From NCBI RefSeq assembly GCF_003416895.1, contig NZ_QVIO01000008.1, positions 124,001 through 188,000 of the forward strand: a stretch of 64,000 bases of DNA, read 5' to 3'. Position 1 is the first letter of the stretch. Every line of letters starts with the position of its first letter. The DNA comes from Duganella sp. BJB476. Its GTDB lineage: Bacteria > Pseudomonadota > Gammaproteobacteria > Burkholderiales > Burkholderiaceae_D. Shown here one piece after another: positions 53,488 to 62,195 of the stretch. Below the pieces are notes generated by a model, which saw only the letters and a list, made by a program, of their open reading frames with translations, did not search any database and was not told the DNA's origin. Both the position numbers and the translations under genes were made by a program.

Positions 53488-56355
53488 GTGAATATGTTTG
53501 CGCTCGATGAAGAGCTGGCGCGCTGGCAGGCGGAGTTGTCTGAAGCGCACGGTTCGTCGCGCTTGCCGCTGTTGATGACGCTCGCCTGGCATCTGCGCCA
53601 GCGCGACCCGCTGCGCGCGCAAACCCTGTCCGCCGAGATCGCCCCGTTGCTGGCCATGTTGCTGCCAGCCGAAGCCGCCGAGGCAGCTTGGCAGCGCGCC
53701 CGCCTGCTGCTGATCGGCGCCGAGGCCGAATGGCTGAACGGCCGGCTGGACAGCGCCCAATACCAGGCCGAACAAGCCTTGCAGCAGCTGGAACAAGCGT
53801 CCTCGCTGCCGGCCCGCGCCAACCGCGCGCGCGCCGACGCCTGCTGGGTGCTGGCCTGGGTCGCCAATGACCGCGGCGACAGCGGCGCCGGCGACCGCTG
53901 GCTGGAACAGGCCGCGCTGGCCGCCCGCGCCGCCGGCGACCCGGTGCGCATCGACGTCATCGACGCCGCCTCCGGCATCTGCGACACCTTCAGCGACTGG
54001 AAAGTCGCACAAGAGCGCTGGAGCGGGCGCTTCGGCACCGACCTGGCCGACGTCGCGCCGGTGGCGGCCGGCTGGATCAGCGACTTCTTCGGCACCTGCG
54101 CCTTCCAGCGCAGCGACTACGGCCGCGCCATCGGCCACCTCATGCTCAGCTACGAAACCGCGCTGGCGACCGGCCAGATACGCCGCGCCATCATCGTCGC
54201 CACCAACATCGGCAACGGCTTCACCAGCCTGAACGCGCACGAGGCGGCGCTGGACTGGATGCAGCGCGGCCTGGACCTGGCGCGTCCCACCGGCTGGCCG
54301 CTGAGCATCGGCATGTGCCTGATGCAGACCGCGGAAACCCTGCGCCAGCTGGGCCAGCGCGAAGCCGCGCAAACGCTGCTGCGCGAAGCCCTGAACACGC
54401 TGGCGCCGCTGTCCGGTTCGCGCGCCTACGCGGTGGCGCTGGAATACCAGGGCGACCTGGCGCTGGACCTGGGCAACCACGCGGCGGCGCTGGACAGTTT
54501 CACCCGCCTGGCCTCGCGCGGCGACGCGCTGGGCCAGACCGACTTCCAGAGCAGCGCGCGGCGCGGCCAGGCGCATGCGCTGTCGCACCTGGCGCGCACC
54601 GAGGAAGCGCTGGCCGCCGCGCAAGGCGCGCTGGCGCTGGCGCGCGAACATGCCGACGCCTCCAGCCAGATCGCCGCGCTCAACGTGCTGGCCGACATCC
54701 ACGCGCGCCACCGGCTGCCTGCGCCGGCCGACATGCAGGCCGCCAATCCGGTGCTGCATTATCTGCAGCTGGCGCTGGAAATCGCCGCCACCATCGAAGG
54801 CTACACCGTGCCCGGCGCGCTGCTCGACGCCACCGCGCGCGAGTACGCGGCCATCGGCGACCATGCGCGCGCCTACGCGATCTCCTTGCAGGCCAGCGCC
54901 GCGCGCGACCAGACCCACAGCCAGCAAGCCACCAACCGCGCCATCGCGATGCAGGTGCAGTACCAGACCGAACGCGCGCAGACCGAAGGCGAGCATCACC
55001 GCCAGTTGGCCGCCGCCGAGGCGCAGCGCGCCGAAGTGCTGCAACAGACCAGCGCCACGCTGGCGCACCTGAGCGCCATCGGCCAGGAGATCACCGCCCA
55101 CCTGGATGCGGCTGCGGTGTTCCGCGCGCTGGACCGCCACGTGCACGGCCTGCTCGACGCCACCCATTTCTCGGTGTTCCTGCTGGAGCCGGGGGAAGAA
55201 TGGCTGGCCTGCGCCTTCGGCGTGGAAGCCGGCAATCCGGTGCCGCCGGTGCGGATGCCGCTGTCGGACCCGAACGCCAATTCGGCGCGCTGCGTGCGCG
55301 AGCGGCGCGAGATCCTGATCGAACTGGGCGAGGCCGATGTCACGCCCAACCTGATCCCCGGCACGCTGCCGACCCTGAGCCTGATGTTCGCGCCGCTGCG
55401 GGTGGGGGAGCGCGTGCTGGGCGCGATGACGGTGCAGTCGCTGCTGGCGTCGGCCTACGGCGAGCGCGAACGGCTGATCTTCCGCACCCTGTGCGCCTAC
55501 GGCGCCATCGCGCTCGACAACGCCAGCGCCTATCGCCAGGTGGCGGCGACCTTGAAGACGCTGAGCGCGACGCAGGAGCAGCTGCTGGAAAAGAACCTGG
55601 AACTGGAGCAGGCCTACAAGGCGCTGGAGGAGGTCAGCCTGACCGACCAGCTGACCGGCTTGCGCAACCGCCGCTTCTTTTTGCAAAACGTCGACGCCGA
55701 TGTGGCCCTGAGCCTGCGCGGCTATGACGCCGGCCAGCATCGCGAGCTGACCGAGTGCGACCTGATAGCGCCCAACGACCTGGTGTTCTTCATGGTCGAC
55801 CTGGACCACTTCAAGGAAGTCAACGACCGTTACGGCCACGCGGCCGGCGATTCCATCCTGGTGCAGATGCAGGAGCGCCTGCGCGAAGTGTTCCGCGAAT
55901 CGGACTATGTGATCCGCTGGGGCGGCGAGGAATTCCTGGTGCTGGCGCGCGCCACGCATCGCGACGAGGCACACGCGGTGGCGGAGCGCATGCGGCGCGC
56001 CGTGGCCGACCGCGAATTCGTGCTGCCGGACGGCGTGCTGCTGGCGAGGACTTGCTCGATCGGCTTCGCTTGCTTCCCCTTCCTGCCGCAGCAACCGCGT
56101 TTGCTGTCATGGTCGCAGGTGGTGGAGCTGGCCGACCAGGGGCTGTACGTCGCCAAGCGTTCCGGCCGCAATGCCTGGGCGGCGCTGTACAGCACCGCAG
56201 CCACGCAGCCGGATGGCGTCTTCCCGCGCCTGATGCAGCATCTGGACCAGGCGGTGGAGGATGGCGAGGTACGGCTGGTCAGCAACCTGACCGGACCGCT
56301 GGTGCTGGGCGGCGAACGGCGCCGCGTCGGCCTGTCCAGCGACCTGGAAACCTAG
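53488..56355 (+). CDS. TPR-GAF diguanylate cyclase
   Basis: The protein starts at GTG (AAGGAAG ribosome site 7 bases upstream; ATG 53494 and TTG 53485 are alternatives), giving about 955 residues. The N-terminal 460 residues are alpha-helical TPR-like repeats, then a coiled coil, a GAF domain (about 530-680, SLMFAPLRVGERVLGAMTV) and a GGDEF domain. The active-site motif is GGEEF at 812-816 and the inhibitory RxxD (Arg803-Asp806) lies five residues before it, so product feedback is expected. It makes cyclic di-GMP. It has no signal peptide or membrane segment. It overlaps a convergent OsmC gene by four bases. Confidence 0.88.
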   Translation: MNMFALDEELARWQAELSEAHGSSRLPLLMTLAWHLRQRDPLRAQTLSAEIAPLLAMLLPAEAAEAAWQRARLLLIGAEAEWLNGRLDSAQYQAEQALQQLEQASSLPARANRARADACWVLAWVANDRGDSGAGDRWLEQAALAARAAGDPVRIDVIDAASGICDTFSDWKVAQERWSGRFGTDLADVAPVAAGWISDFFGTCAFQRSDYGRAIGHLMLSYETALATGQIRRAIIVATNIGNGFTSLNAHEAALDWMQRGLDLARPTGWPLSIGMCLMQTAETLRQLGQREAAQTLLREALNTLAPLSGSRAYAVALEYQGDLALDLGNHAAALDSFTRLASRGDALGQTDFQSSARRGQAHALSHLARTEEALAAAQGALALAREHADASSQIAALNVLADIHARHRLPAPADMQAANPVLHYLQLALEIAATIEGYTVPGALLDATAREYAAIGDHARAYAISLQASAARDQTHSQQATNRAIAMQVQYQTERAQTEGEHHRQLAAAEAQRAEVLQQTSATLAHLSAIGQEITAHLDAAAVFRALDRHVHGLLDATHFSVFLLEPGEEWLACAFGVEAGNPVPPVRMPLSDPNANSARCVRERREILIELGEADVTPNLIPGTLPTLSLMFAPLRVGERVLGAMTVQSLLASAYGERERLIFRTLCAYGAIALDNASAYRQVAATLKTLSATQEQLLEKNLELEQAYKALEEVSLTDQLTGLRNRRFFLQNVDADVALSLRGYDAGQHRELTECDLIAPNDLVFFMVDLDHFKEVNDRYGHAAGDSILVQMQERLREVFRESDYVIRWGGEEFLVLARATHRDEAHAVAERMRRAVADREFVLPDGVLLARTCSIGFACFPFLPQQPRLLSWSQVVELADQGLYVAKRSGRNAWAALYSTAATQPDGVFPRLMQHLDQAVEDGEVRLVSNLTGPLVLGGERRRVGLSSDLET

Positions 56356-56810
56356 GCCGTTTCAACCACCACTTCGCAATTGAGCGTATTGGCGATGTAG
56401 CACTTGTCGTGCGCTTCGTGGTGGATCGCCTCCAGCTCCTCGGCGCCCGGCGGCGCCGTGCCGGCGAACACGATCGCCGGCCGCAGCGCGATGCGCGTCA
56501 TCGCCATCTTTCCCGCAGCGTTCTTGCCCAACTCGCCGACGGCATGGTCGCGATAGCTGTCGACCGTGTGGCCGCGCTTGGCGGCGATCGACAGGAAGAA
56601 CAGCATATGGCAACTGGATGCGGCGGCCACCAGCGCCTCCTCCGGATCGACGGCGGCGGCGTCCGACATCGGCAGCGGCACCGACAGCGGCGACGACGAG
56701 GCGGGCACGGTGGCGCCGCCGTCGAACTGCCATGCGTGGGCGCGGCTGTAGCGCTGCCCCAGGAAATCCTGCCCGTTGCGCGTCCATTCAATCTTTGCTT
56801 CGAATTGCAT
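56352..56810 (-). CDS. OsmC-family peroxidase
   Basis: The 152-residue protein has the OsmC fold with the two catalytic cysteines: Cys67 (SSCHMLFFL) and Cys137 (HDKCYIANTL). It starts IEWTRNGQDFLGQRYSRAHAW, characteristic of the Ohr/OsmC branch that reduces organic hydroperoxides. Length is normal. It converges with the cyclase gene with overlapping ends and is divergent from tag. Confidence 0.9.
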   Translation of the reverse strand: MQFEAKIEWTRNGQDFLGQRYSRAHAWQFDGGATVPASSSPLSVPLPMSDAAAVDPEEALVAAASSCHMLFFLSIAAKRGHTVDSYRDHAVGELGKNAAGKMAMTRIALRPAIVFAGTAPPGAEELEAIHHEAHDKCYIANTLNCEVVVETA

Positions 56811-56893
56811 GCGATGCTCCGTCGATAGAGAGGGGCCTGTATGATACCCCGCCGCTTGTTATACTGCTGTCTTCTCCCCGATCCCTCCGAGCC

Positions 56894-57454
56894 ATGACCA
56901 AGACGCGCTGCAGCTGGGCCAATCCAGCCAATCCCCTCTACCTCGAATACCACGACAAGGAATGGGGCGTGCCTTGCCACGACGAGCGCCGTTTGTTCGA
57001 GATGCTGAACCTGGAAGGCGCGCAGGCGGGCCTGAGCTGGGAGACGATACTCAACAAGCGCGAGAACTACCGCGTCGCCTTCGACCAGTGGGACGCGGAA
57101 AAGATCGCCGCCTACGACGCCGACAAGGTGGCCGCGCTGCTGGCCGACGCCGGCATCGTGCGCAACCGCCTGAAGGTGGCGGCGGCGATCACCAATGCGC
57201 AGGCCTACCTGCGCCTGCGCGCCAGCGGCGTCACGTTGGACCAGTGGCTGTGGGCCTACGTTGGCGGCAAGCCGCTGGACGCCGCCGAGGGACCGCGTCC
57301 GGCCAAGACGGAACTGTCGGACCGCATTTCCAAGGACCTGGCCAAGCTGGGGTTCAAGTTTGTCGGCTCGACCATCATCTACGCCTACATGCAGGGCATC
57401 GGCATGGTGAACGACCATGCGCCGGATTGCTTCTGCCGGGCGCGCAAGCGATGA
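56894..57454 (+). CDS. tag: DNA-3-methyladenine glycosylase I
   Basis: Tag excises N3-methyladenine from alkylated DNA. The 186-residue protein has the zinc ligands Cys6, His20, His175 and Cys179 (the last two in HAPDCFC) and the catalytic-pocket segment LEGAQAGLSWETIL. The start (MTKTRCSWANPANPL) follows the family N-terminus. The mnmC-like gene overlaps its stop by four bases, giving a small operon. Confidence 0.95.
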   Translation: MTKTRCSWANPANPLYLEYHDKEWGVPCHDERRLFEMLNLEGAQAGLSWETILNKRENYRVAFDQWDAEKIAAYDADKVAALLADAGIVRNRLKVAAAITNAQAYLRLRASGVTLDQWLWAYVGGKPLDAAEGPRPAKTELSDRISKDLAKLGFKFVGSTIIYAYMQGIGMVNDHAPDCFCRARKR

Positions 57455-59229
57455 CGCGGCGGGTGGTGCTCGACACGGAGTTCGGCCACGGCGAGCGCTT
57501 CATGGCCGAGTGGCGCGCGCTGCCGCAGCAGGGCGTGCTGCACTACCTGGCGCTGACGCCGCAAGTGCCGTCCATCGACACGGTGGCCGACGCCCAGTTG
57601 CGCGCCCTGTGGCCGTTGAATGTGCCGGGCTTCCACCGCATCCTGCTCGACGACGGCCGCGTCACGCTGGACCTGCTGGTAGGCGCCCTGGACGCTGTGC
57701 TGCCGCAAATCGCCGCACGGGTGGACGCCTTTCATGTCGACGCTTCGTTCCCTGCGCCGCTAGTGCCTGGCCTGGCCAAGCTGGCGGTGCTGGGAGCGAC
57801 GCTGCATGTGCATGCAGCGGATGACGCGCCGAACGACGCGCCGAACGACGTGCAGGACGACGCGTTGGTGTGGGCGCTGACGGCGGCGGGCTTTGCCTGC
57901 CGGGCCGTTGAGGGAACGCAGGACGTTACGGCGGTCTATCAAAGCCGCAAACCGCAGCCGGAAGCGCCGCCGGCCCCGGTGCGCCGCGCGATCGTGATCG
58001 GCGCGGGATTGGCCGGTTCCTCGGCCAGCCATCGCCTGTGCGCCAACGGCTGGCAGGTCACGCTGATCGAACGCCACGCGGCGCCGGCGCAGGAAGCGTC
58101 CGGCAACCTGGCCGGCATCTTCATGCCGCTGCTGTCCAAGGACGACAACATCCCCACGCGTCTGAGCCGCGCCGCCTACACCTTCGCGCTGCGCGAGTGG
58201 CGCCGGCTCGGCGGCGTCGGTCAGGCATTTGAAGGCGCCAGCTGCGGCGTGCTGCAACTGGCGCGCGACGCCGAACATGCGACGGTCCAGCAGGACGTGG
58301 TCGCCGCATGGGATTATCCGCCGGAGTACGTGCGCTGGCTGGAGGCCGGCGCCGCCAGCGAACTGCTGGGCGGCCCCACGCCGCACGGCGGCTGGCTGTT
58401 TGAGCTGGGCGGCTGGGTGCGTCCAGCGTCGCTGTGCGAGGCTATGCTGGAGGCCTGCGGCGACCGCTTGCAGCGCATGTTCGCGGCCGAGGCGCTGGAC
58501 CTGCGACGCGTGGGCGGCGAGTGGCAAGTGCGCGCCAGCGACGGCACGTTGATCGCGCAAGCGCCGACCGTGGTGCTGGCCAACGGCGCCAGCGCCATCA
58601 ACATCGCGCAGGCGGCCGAGCTGCCGCTGTCCCGCTTGCGCGGGCAGGTCACGCACCTGGCGGTGCCCGATCCGGTGCACGACGCAAACGACGCACATGA
58701 CGCCCGTGACGCATACGGCGCACGCGACGGCCACGCGCCATCGCCGCCGCTGCTGCCGCTGGTGGTCTGCCGTGAGGCCTACGTCACGCCGCCGGCCAAC
58801 GGCATCGTCTGCGCCGGCGCCACCTACGACAACGACGACGACACCGAACTGCGCGTCTCCAGCCAGCTGGAAAACCTGACCCGCCTCGCCGAGATCGTGC
58901 CCGGCGAGGCCGTCGCCGCCTTGGCAGCCAGCGCGCCGCTGGCGGGCCGGGTCGGCTTCCGCTGCGCCGCGCCGGACCGCCTGCCGCTGGCGGGCGCATT
59001 GCCCGACTACCTGTCCGCCGGCCGGCTGGAACGCCTGCGCGACGTGCCGCGCCATCCCGGCCTGCATGGCCTGCTGGGCTATGCCTCGCGCGGCTTGATC
59101 TGGGCGCCGCTGATGGCGGAACTGCTGGTGTCGCAGCTGGAAAACGTGCCGCCGCCGCTGGAAGCGATGCTGGTCGATGCGCTCGATCCCGGCCGTTTCC
59201 TGCTCAAACAGCGCCGCCGCAGCCAGTAG
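57451..59229 (+). CDS. mnmC: MnmC-like FAD oxidoreductase with degenerate methyltransferase domain
   Basis: The 592-residue protein overlaps the tag stop (ATGA). The C-terminal part is the FAD-dependent oxidoreductase of MnmC: a Rossmann motif IVIGAGLAGSSASHRL near residue 180, then EASGNLAGIFMPLLSKDDN and GRVGFRCAAPDRLPLAGALPD. MnmC finishes the 5-methylaminomethyl modification of wobble uridine in tRNA. The N-terminal 150 residues align only weakly with the MnmD methyltransferase: the SAM loop reads TEFGHG where MnmC has a G-F-G-x-G loop, and the ~60 residues before it are missing. It also has two in-frame repeat insertions. Confidence 0.78.
   Translation: MTRRVVLDTEFGHGERFMAEWRALPQQGVLHYLALTPQVPSIDTVADAQLRALWPLNVPGFHRILLDDGRVTLDLLVGALDAVLPQIAARVDAFHVDASFPAPLVPGLAKLAVLGATLHVHAADDAPNDAPNDVQDDALVWALTAAGFACRAVEGTQDVTAVYQSRKPQPEAPPAPVRRAIVIGAGLAGSSASHRLCANGWQVTLIERHAAPAQEASGNLAGIFMPLLSKDDNIPTRLSRAAYTFALREWRRLGGVGQAFEGASCGVLQLARDAEHATVQQDVVAAWDYPPEYVRWLEAGAASELLGGPTPHGGWLFELGGWVRPASLCEAMLEACGDRLQRMFAAEALDLRRVGGEWQVRASDGTLIAQAPTVVLANGASAINIAQAAELPLSRLRGQVTHLAVPDPVHDANDAHDARDAYGARDGHAPSPPLLPLVVCREAYVTPPANGIVCAGATYDNDDDTELRVSSQLENLTRLAEIVPGEAVAALAASAPLAGRVGFRCAAPDRLPLAGALPDYLSAGRLERLRDVPRHPGLHGLLGYASRGLIWAPLMAELLVSQLENVPPPLEAMLVDALDPGRFLLKQRRRSQ
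58681..58734 (+). repeat. Six 9-base units encoding Asp-Ala-X inside mnmC
   Basis: Six consecutive 9-base units of consensus GACGCANNN encode DA-X triplets within the oxidoreductase domain. A 12-base direct repeat (57823-57834 and 57835-57846, encoding DAPN twice) lies earlier in the same gene. Both keep the frame. Confidence 0.7.
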
Positions 59230-59373
59230 CCGTGGCCCGGTCCCCGTTGCGTTCGCGCAAACGCCGTGCCGCACGGCGCCATCCTTGCTTGGGCGCTGCT
59301 ATATCCACAGGCTATAATGCAGCACTAATAACAATCCCAATCGCGCCTGGCGCCGTCCATGGAGAACCGAACG

Positions 59374-60099
59374 ATGGATGAAGAAGATGCGCAGCACTAC
59401 GAAGGATCGCCGGAGCTGTTCATGTTCCTGGCGTCGACTGTGCACGACATGAAGAATTCGATCGGCGTCCTCAATGGCACGCTGGAGAATCTGCTGGCGA
59501 CGGCGCCCGCCTCGCCGGAGCAGCCGGGCTACGAACAGCTGGGCCAGATGCTGTACCAGACCAAACGCCTCAACGACAACCTGATCCAGCTGCTGGCCTT
59601 GTACAAGGACGTCGGCAAGCCTGGCTATCCCTTCGACCCCGCCGCCTGCCGCATCAGCGAGTTGGTCGAGCAGGTGGCGGGGCAGGCGCGCACGCTGCTG
59701 CATTCGCGCGGCATCACGCTCGACCTGGACTTCCCGCAGGACGCCATCTGGACCATGGACGAGGACCTGATCATCGGGGTGCTGGTCCACGCCATCAACA
59801 ACGCCATCCGCTACACGGGCGACCGCCTGCGCCTTGCTGTGCGCGTGGACGGCGACTATCTCGAACTGCGCGTCGAGGACAACGGCGCCGGCTTCCCGCC
59901 GTCGCTGCTGGAGGCGGGCGCCAGCGCCATGAACAGCCAGCGCAGCGCCGTCAACTTCCTCAACAACAGCAGCGGCCTCGGTCTCTACTTCTCCAGCGAA
60001 GTGGCGAAGATGCACAAGTACCGCCAACGCAGCGGCGGCATCGCGCTGGAAAACGGCGGCACCCTGGGCGGCGGCTGTTTCGTCCTGCGCCTGCCATGA
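59374..60099 (+). CDS. Soluble sensor histidine kinase
   Basis: The start with GGAGA eight bases upstream gives 241 residues (an ATG 15 bases earlier is less likely). A minimal phospho-acceptor helix (STVHDMKNSIGVLNGTL) and an ATPase domain (VLVHAINNAIRYTG, DNGAGFPPSLL, GLGLYFSSEVAKMH) make up nearly the whole protein. There is no sensor or membrane domain, so it needs a separate input. Its stop overlaps the ATG of the REC-TPR protein, its likely partner. Confidence 0.8.
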   Translation: MDEEDAQHYEGSPELFMFLASTVHDMKNSIGVLNGTLENLLATAPASPEQPGYEQLGQMLYQTKRLNDNLIQLLALYKDVGKPGYPFDPAACRISELVEQVAGQARTLLHSRGITLDLDFPQDAIWTMDEDLIIGVLVHAINNAIRYTGDRLRLAVRVDGDYLELRVEDNGAGFPPSLLEAGASAMNSQRSAVNFLNNSSGLGLYFSSEVAKMHKYRQRSGGIALENGGTLGGGCFVLRLP

Positions 60100-61823
60100 G
60101 CGTCGAAGCGATTACCGCCGTCGCGGAAGGCACCGTCGATTGGGCCGAGAAGCGCTACCTGCTGGTCGACGATTTCGTCGGCATCCGCCAGCTGCTGCGC
60201 GAATCGCTGCGCAACCTCGGCGCCAAGCATATCGACCAGGCGGCCAGCGGCGGCGAGGCGATGGTGCTGCTGTCGAAGACCCGCTACGACGTGGTGCTGT
60301 GCGATTACAACCTCGGCGACGGCAAGAACGGCCAGCAGGTGCTGGAGGAAGCGCGCATCCGCAACCTGATGCTGCCCAGTAGCGTGTGGCTGATGGTGTC
60401 CGCCGAAAAAAGCGTGGAGTCGGTGATGGGCGCGGCCGAGCACCAGCCGGACGCTTACATCATCAAGCCGATCACCGAGGGCGTGTTGTTGACGCGCCTG
60501 AACCGCGTGTGGAACAAGAAGCAGATCTTCCGTGAAATCGACCAGGCCTTTGCCGACAAGGACTACCTGCGCGCGGCGCGCCTGTGCGACGAGCAGGTGG
60601 CCCACAACCCGTTGCACGAGATCGACCTGCTGCGCATGAAGGCCACGCTGCTGCTCAAGAGCGGCGAGCCGGAACAGGCGCGCAAGGTGTTCGAGCATGT
60701 GCTGGAAGAGCGCGACTACAACTGGGCGCGCTGCGGCCTGGCCAAGATCCTGATGAACAACGGCGAGCTCGATGCGGCGCTGGCGATGTTCCAGGCGGTG
60801 ATCGCCGACAACCGCTTCTACATCGACGCCTTCGACCAGCTGGCCAAGGCCTTCCAGTTGCAGGGCAAGACCGAGGAAGCCTTCGGCGTGCTGGAAAAGG
60901 CGGCCAAGCTGTCGCCCAATTCGGTGCCGCGCCAGCGCGCGCTGGGCCAGACCGCGCTCAAGCTGGAGAAGATCCCGGTGGCGGAGAAGGCCTTCCGCAA
61001 ATGCATAGAGATCGGCGAGTACTCGGTGATGAAGACGGTGGACGCCTTCTTCGGCCTGGCGCGCGTGTGCGCGCAGAAGAACGACACCAAGGAAGCCATA
61101 CGCCTGCTGAACGCGGCGGTGCACCAGTTCGGCGGCGACATGGTCGAACTGCGCGCCAAGATCACCGAGGGCCTGGTGTACCACGAGACCGGCGACTACC
61201 GGCGCGCGCGCAAATCCGGCGACGAGCTGGAAGTGATGCTGGCCGACGAAACCAAGCAGCGGCCGGACACCGAGACCTGCCTCGACATGGCGACGCTGCT
61301 GTTCGCGGTCGGCGTCAAGGAAGCGCCGGTGGGGCTGCTGTGCTACGTCACTCGCAACAACCATGATAACGTGCCGCTGCTGGAGGACGTGCAGAAGATC
61401 TTCGACAAGGCGCGCATGACCGACGAGGGCATGGAGCTGATCAAGTCCTCGCGCAAGGAAGCGGCGGACATGATGAACAAGGGCGTGCTGCTGTGGAAGA
61501 CCGGTAAGCTGATCGAGGCGGTCGAGTGGATGCGGGTGGCGCGCAAGGCGCTGCCGCACAATATGCGTATCCTGTTCAACTCCGCGCAGATCCTGATCTC
61601 GCAGCTGCACCAGACCGGCTATGTGCGCGAGCTGGCCGACGAGGCGATCGAGGTGCTGATGCATGTCGACGCGATCGCGCCGGGACAGCAGCGCTTCGCC
61701 CAGCTGATGGAGCAGCTGGCGATGCTGGCGCCGATGTCGGGCGTGGTGGCGGCGGCCGCCGCCAGCGAATACGAGGCGGCCAACGGCGTCATACACGACA
61801 AGCATGCGGATGCCCATGAGTGA
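60096..61823 (+). CDS. Response regulator with TPR output domain
   Basis: The 575-residue protein has a receiver domain at about residues 18-140 (LLVDDFVGIRQLLRESL, Asp in VVLCDYNLGDGK, Lys in YIIKPIT). It continues as about 400 residues of TPR repeats (ARLCDEQVAHNPLHEID, ARKVFEHVLEERDYNWA, AFQLQGKTEEAFGVLEKA). The output is protein-protein interaction rather than DNA binding. It pairs with the overlapping soluble kinase. Similar REC-TPR proteins exist in Pseudomonas; targets are not known. Confidence 0.85.
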   Translation: MSVEAITAVAEGTVDWAEKRYLLVDDFVGIRQLLRESLRNLGAKHIDQAASGGEAMVLLSKTRYDVVLCDYNLGDGKNGQQVLEEARIRNLMLPSSVWLMVSAEKSVESVMGAAEHQPDAYIIKPITEGVLLTRLNRVWNKKQIFREIDQAFADKDYLRAARLCDEQVAHNPLHEIDLLRMKATLLLKSGEPEQARKVFEHVLEERDYNWARCGLAKILMNNGELDAALAMFQAVIADNRFYIDAFDQLAKAFQLQGKTEEAFGVLEKAAKLSPNSVPRQRALGQTALKLEKIPVAEKAFRKCIEIGEYSVMKTVDAFFGLARVCAQKNDTKEAIRLLNAAVHQFGGDMVELRAKITEGLVYHETGDYRRARKSGDELEVMLADETKQRPDTETCLDMATLLFAVGVKEAPVGLLCYVTRNNHDNVPLLEDVQKIFDKARMTDEGMELIKSSRKEAADMMNKGVLLWKTGKLIEAVEWMRVARKALPHNMRILFNSAQILISQLHQTGYVRELADEAIEVLMHVDAIAPGQQRFAQLMEQLAMLAPMSGVVAAAAASEYEAANGVIHDKHADAHE

Positions 61824-61839
61824 CGGCTGGGCGCAACAG

Positions 61840-61862
61840 CAAGGCCCGCAGCGGCCTTGTTT
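61840..61862 (+). terminator. Hairpin after the REC-TPR gene
   Basis: CAAGGCC (61840-61846) pairs with GGCCTTG (61853-61859) around six bases and is followed by TTT. It lies 16 bases after the stop. The T-run is short. Confidence 0.5.
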
Positions 61863-61955
61863 CCGGGACAGCAAATGATTACACTGAATTTCGGCGCGGC
61901 CTGTCCGCGCCTTGATTCGCTGTCAATATTGAGGGCAAATAAAGGGCACTAAAAT

Positions 61956-62171
61956 ATGCGCGATATCGCAAAAGAAGTTTATACAAAAATGAAAGTCGGC
62001 AGCGTGGCCTGGATCCGTCCGGTCGCCGCCAAGGGAGACACCGTGGACAGTTTTCAGACCGCCCACGACAGCGCCAGACAGCTCGAAGAGGAAGGCCTGA
62101 TCGATATCGAGAAGGTGCAGCGACAGGCCGACGGCCTGATTGACGCCATCCGCATCCAGCGGCTGGCGTAA
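61956..62171 (+). CDS. Small conserved-looking hypothetical protein
   Basis: The 71-residue protein (MRDIAKEVYTKMKVGS start) has no recognised domain; the second half is helical and charged (DSARQLEEEGLIDIEKVQR). A GGGCACT-like ribosome site precedes it. It converges on the PhaM gene with 24 bases between. Its context gives no functional hint. Confidence 0.5.
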   Translation: MRDIAKEVYTKMKVGSVAWIRPVAAKGDTVDSFQTAHDSARQLEEEGLIDIEKVQRQADGLIDAIRIQRLA

Positions 62172-62195
62172 TCAGCGCGGCGCTCCGTCAGGCCA

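Noticed and set aside
53359..56094. A 911-codon minus-strand frame over the GGDEF gene
   Set aside because: Shadow of the TPR-GAF-GGDEF gene with repetitive Arg/Gln/Ala composition and no recognisable domain.
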